Below the pieces are notes generated by a model, which searched no databases, had not been told where the DNA came from, and saw only the letters and a list, made by a program, of their open reading frames with translations. A DNA stretch of 64,000 bases from Halobacteriovorax sp. (GTDB lineage Bacteria; Bdellovibrionota; Bacteriovoracia; Bacteriovoracales; Bacteriovoracaceae), in the NCBI GenBank assembly GCA_002720865.1, contig PBIO01000031.1:1-64000 (forward strand), in the 5' to 3' direction. Positions 62,064-64,000 of the stretch are shown here, piece after piece (position 1 is the first letter of the stretch; the number at the start of each line of letters is the position of its first letter). Made by a program: the position numbers and the translations under genes.

Positions 62064-62878
62064 CAACAGAACAGATTCAGCCAGCTGCTAAGCCAACTGT
62101 CATTTCAGAACTTCAAAAAGTTATTCGAGGTTATCTTGATAAACATACTCGAATCTCTCTTAACGGTCTTTCTAAAAGATGTACGGTTAGTGAACCGACA
62201 TTAAGAAGAATTATGAATGGTCAGGTAAAGACCACACCTACTTTAACTACTGTTGTTGATATTCTTTCAACAATTAATAAAGAAGGAAATATAAGGACTC
62301 TTGCGGATATGTACCCGGGACCTCTTGCTGAAGTTCTAAGCGAAGGATTTTCGATCTTTGAAGCTGAAGAACTTGATTATGTTTATAATCAAAAACTAAA
62401 TGAAGTTTTAAAAGATGAGACTTCATACCTTATTTATAAATTAGCAGCGAACCGATGTGGATTAGCTCAGTCAAAGATTAGAGAACTTTTTGGTCTAGTC
62501 GGTGAAGAAAAGATCTATAACCTTAAAAAAGAAGACTTGATTGAAGAAAAACTAGAGCGCGGTCAGGTTCACTACCACGCTAAGATTGTAGGCTTTAGTC
62601 TTGATCATAAACTCTTTGTTAAGAACTTTAAGTCGGTCGCTAACTTTATAAAAACAGGAACTCAAACTGGACCAAAGACAAACCTCTATTATAACTTCTC
62701 AGAATCAGTAAATGAGCAGGGAAGAAGAGAGATTCTTCGCCTTCAAAAAGAGGCCCTTCGTAAGATTGCTAAGATTCTAGATGACGAGAGATTTGCAGGT
62801 GATATCCCTCTATTTGTGCTTAGCGCAGTGGATGATATGGACTCTACAGGAACAATCCCTGGTTCAGTCCTACAGTAA
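62051..62878 (+). CDS. Putative HTH regulator (TIGR02147-like)
   Basis: 275 residues. Residues about 15-75 contain a helix-turn-helix-like region (ISLNGLSKRCTVSEPTLRRI followed by MNGQVKTTPTLTTVVDILS), resembling Cro/XRE-type DNA-binding domains. The rest is helical, ending in DDMDSTGTIPGSVLQ. The overall size recalls TIGR02147 proteins of Bdellovibrio and Fibrobacter, but this is only a general resemblance. GGGGG lies four bases before the ATG, inside the previous gene. Confidence 0.6.
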   Translation: MSEITTEQIQPAAKPTVISELQKVIRGYLDKHTRISLNGLSKRCTVSEPTLRRIMNGQVKTTPTLTTVVDILSTINKEGNIRTLADMYPGPLAEVLSEGFSIFEAEELDYVYNQKLNEVLKDETSYLIYKLAANRCGLAQSKIRELFGLVGEEKIYNLKKEDLIEEKLERGQVHYHAKIVGFSLDHKLFVKNFKSVANFIKTGTQTGPKTNLYYNFSESVNEQGRREILRLQKEALRKIAKILDDERFAGDIPLFVLSAVDDMDSTGTIPGSVLQ

Positions 62879-62945
62879 GTAGACACCTCTTTTTAATCTA
62901 GTTTACTATTTTACCTTGTTATTTAATCAGCATAACGAGGTAGTC

Positions 62946-63434
62946 ATGCCATCATTTGACCTAGTTTCCAAGCTCGACGTCATGGAGCTTAAAAACGTCA
63001 TCCAATTAACAGAAAAAGAAGTTGGAAATCGCTACGATTTTAAAGGTGCTAAAATCACTTTTGACCTAAAAGATAGCTTTATCGAACTAACCGCTCCCGA
63101 CGATTATAAAATAGGCGCGGCCTTAGAAATCTTTAGAAAGAATATGGGAAAAAGGGGAATAGGGCAAAAGGCCATAGAGCCGCAAGATGTAAAGCCTTCT
63201 GGAAATCAGCAAGTCAAACAAACGATTCTTTTTAAAAGTGGAATTGATAAAGAGCTTGGTAAAAAAATTAATAAAATTGTTAAAAATTCTGGAATGAAAA
63301 TTACCTCGGCTTATCTTGATGAGAAGATTCGAATTACGGGTAAGAAAATTGATGACCTCCAGTCAGCCTTTCAAATGATTAAGAACCATGATGATGTAAA
63401 CTGTGAAGTTAAAATGGAAAATATGAAAAGCTAA
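62946..63434 (+). CDS. yajQ: YajQ-family nucleotide-binding protein
   Basis: 162 residues from the ATG at 62946 (GAGG five bases before). MPSFDLVSKLDVMELKNVI, VGNRYDFKGAK and KQTILFKSGIDKELGKKI are family signatures. YajQ proteins bind cyclic di-GMP in some bacteria and RNA/tRNA in others. Cytosolic. Its stop overlaps the ATG of the GNAT gene (TAATGA). Confidence 0.93.
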   Translation: MPSFDLVSKLDVMELKNVIQLTEKEVGNRYDFKGAKITFDLKDSFIELTAPDDYKIGAALEIFRKNMGKRGIGQKAIEPQDVKPSGNQQVKQTILFKSGIDKELGKKINKIVKNSGMKITSAYLDEKIRITGKKIDDLQSAFQMIKNHDDVNCEVKMENMKS

Positions 63435-63976
63435 TGACACCTCTTTATTCCTCTCTTAAAGAGAGTGATATTGCCGAAGTTATTTCTTTCTTTGATCGAT
63501 GGAGCGGGAAGAATTTTTATACCCCAGAAGAGCTCCAATATGTTTTTGAACTTTCTAATGGGGCTAGCTTTATAGCTCGAGTGGAAAATAAAATAGCAGG
63601 GGTTCGCTTAACTCATGCCCCTGGGGAGTGGTCAAATGCCTATAAGCAAATCTCGCCCAATAAATGGAAGGTCCCAAGAGCTGAAGTGGCCTACTTTAAA
63701 AGCTTATTTGTGAGCTCTGACTTTCAAAAAATGGGTATCGGAAAGACTCTTTCAAGCATGAGTATTGAAGTCTTAAAGAAGCTTGGGGCCAAGGCTATAC
63801 TTTGTCACTCTTGGGCCGAGTCACCGGGGAATAGTTCAAGAATATATTTAGAAAGAATGGGTTTTGAAGCAGTAGAAGAGCATAAGAATTTTTGGTTAGA
63901 AGTTCCCTACGAATGTGTCCGATGTAAGCCTCGTGCTTGCACTTGCACAGGGGTAGAGATGATTAAATACATCTAG
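63434..63976 (+). CDS. GNAT acetyltransferase with C-terminal cysteine cluster
   Basis: 180 residues. The GNAT core is FIARVENKIAGVRL, FKSLFVSSDFQKMGIGKTLS (acetyl-CoA loop QKMGIGK) and NSSRIYLERMGFE. After the fold comes YECVRCKPRACTC, four cysteines in 10 residues, which may bind zinc. Acceptor substrate unknown. Coupled to yajQ by a one-base overlap, so the two are probably co-expressed. Confidence 0.85.
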   Translation: MTPLYSSLKESDIAEVISFFDRWSGKNFYTPEELQYVFELSNGASFIARVENKIAGVRLTHAPGEWSNAYKQISPNKWKVPRAEVAYFKSLFVSSDFQKMGIGKTLSSMSIEVLKKLGAKAILCHSWAESPGNSSRIYLERMGFEAVEEHKNFWLEVPYECVRCKPRACTCTGVEMIKYI

Positions 63977-63984
63977 GAGAAAGG

Positions 63985-64000
63985 ATGAGCGTTTCTTATT
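63985..64000 (+). CDS. Partial gene at right edge
   Basis: ATG at 63985 follows AGGAGAAAGG and starts MSVSY before the window ends. It probably continues the yajQ-GNAT operon. Confidence 0.4.

Overview
This is an AT-rich, gene-dense bacterial chromosome segment. It has short spacers, many 1-14 base overlaps and no rRNA, tRNA, phage, insertion-sequence or CRISPR locus that I can see. Three things suggest a Bdellovibrionota-type predator (Bacteriovorax/Halobacteriovorax-like): a very high density of signal-peptide and lipoprotein genes, pilus/secretion ATPases mixed with many cell-wall and protein hydrolases, and single-domain response regulators without kinases. This placement is inference; no marker gene settles it.

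Layout. 0.1-8 kb: a NADAR-like lipoprotein, secreted hydrolases (Cys-His type, MepA-like, caspase-like), a PilT-family ATPase and the first of three stand-alone receiver proteins. 8-12 kb: a GMC oxidoreductase translationally coupled to an unusual aldehyde dehydrogenase. 12.5-19.5 kb: a Cys/Arg repeat protein, a second receiver, a DUF899 protein, a GspE/PilB ATPase, a prepilin and a polysaccharide deacetylase. 19.5-26 kb: a complete arginine-to-spermidine set on two strands, with a eukaryote-type AdoMet decarboxylase plus speE on + and speB-speA-marC on -. 26-31.7 kb: a subtilisin-like lipoprotein whose propeptide is a separate overlapping gene, outer-membrane phospholipase A with an apparent ATC start, and small lipoproteins. 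31.8-40.6 kb: FecR and LysM proteins, a metalloprotease lipoprotein, an ApaH-like phosphatase, a 3D-domain protein, a third receiver, a TrmB-like methyltransferase, an EamA transporter and glutaredoxin 2.

40.6-45.7 kb: an MFS-acyltransferase fusion, a metzincin-like lipoprotein, an 81-base near-perfect hairpin and a tightly coupled PPC / PNKP-phosphatase / secreted-protein operon. 46-56.5 kb: an RND permease, glycerophosphodiesterase, transketolase, an aldehyde dehydrogenase, glutamyl-tRNA synthetase and an SGNH hydrolase. 56.6-64 kb: an operon with a RoxA-like di-haem cytochrome and a BASS transporter, a Gly/Ser-repeat secreted protein overlapping an HTH-like regulator gene, YajQ and a GNAT enzyme.

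How the genes fit together. Polyamine synthesis is complete here. Phospholipid turnover is represented by OMPLA, the MFS-PlsC fusion and a GlpQ-type phosphodiesterase. Peptidoglycan and surface remodelling is spread across MepA-like, deacetylase, lytic-transglycosylase-like, 3D and LysM genes. Four small ORFs (27, 35, 40 and 46 codons) look translated. Several hairpins sit on or beside start codons, which suggests compact translational control or terminators squeezed into start regions.
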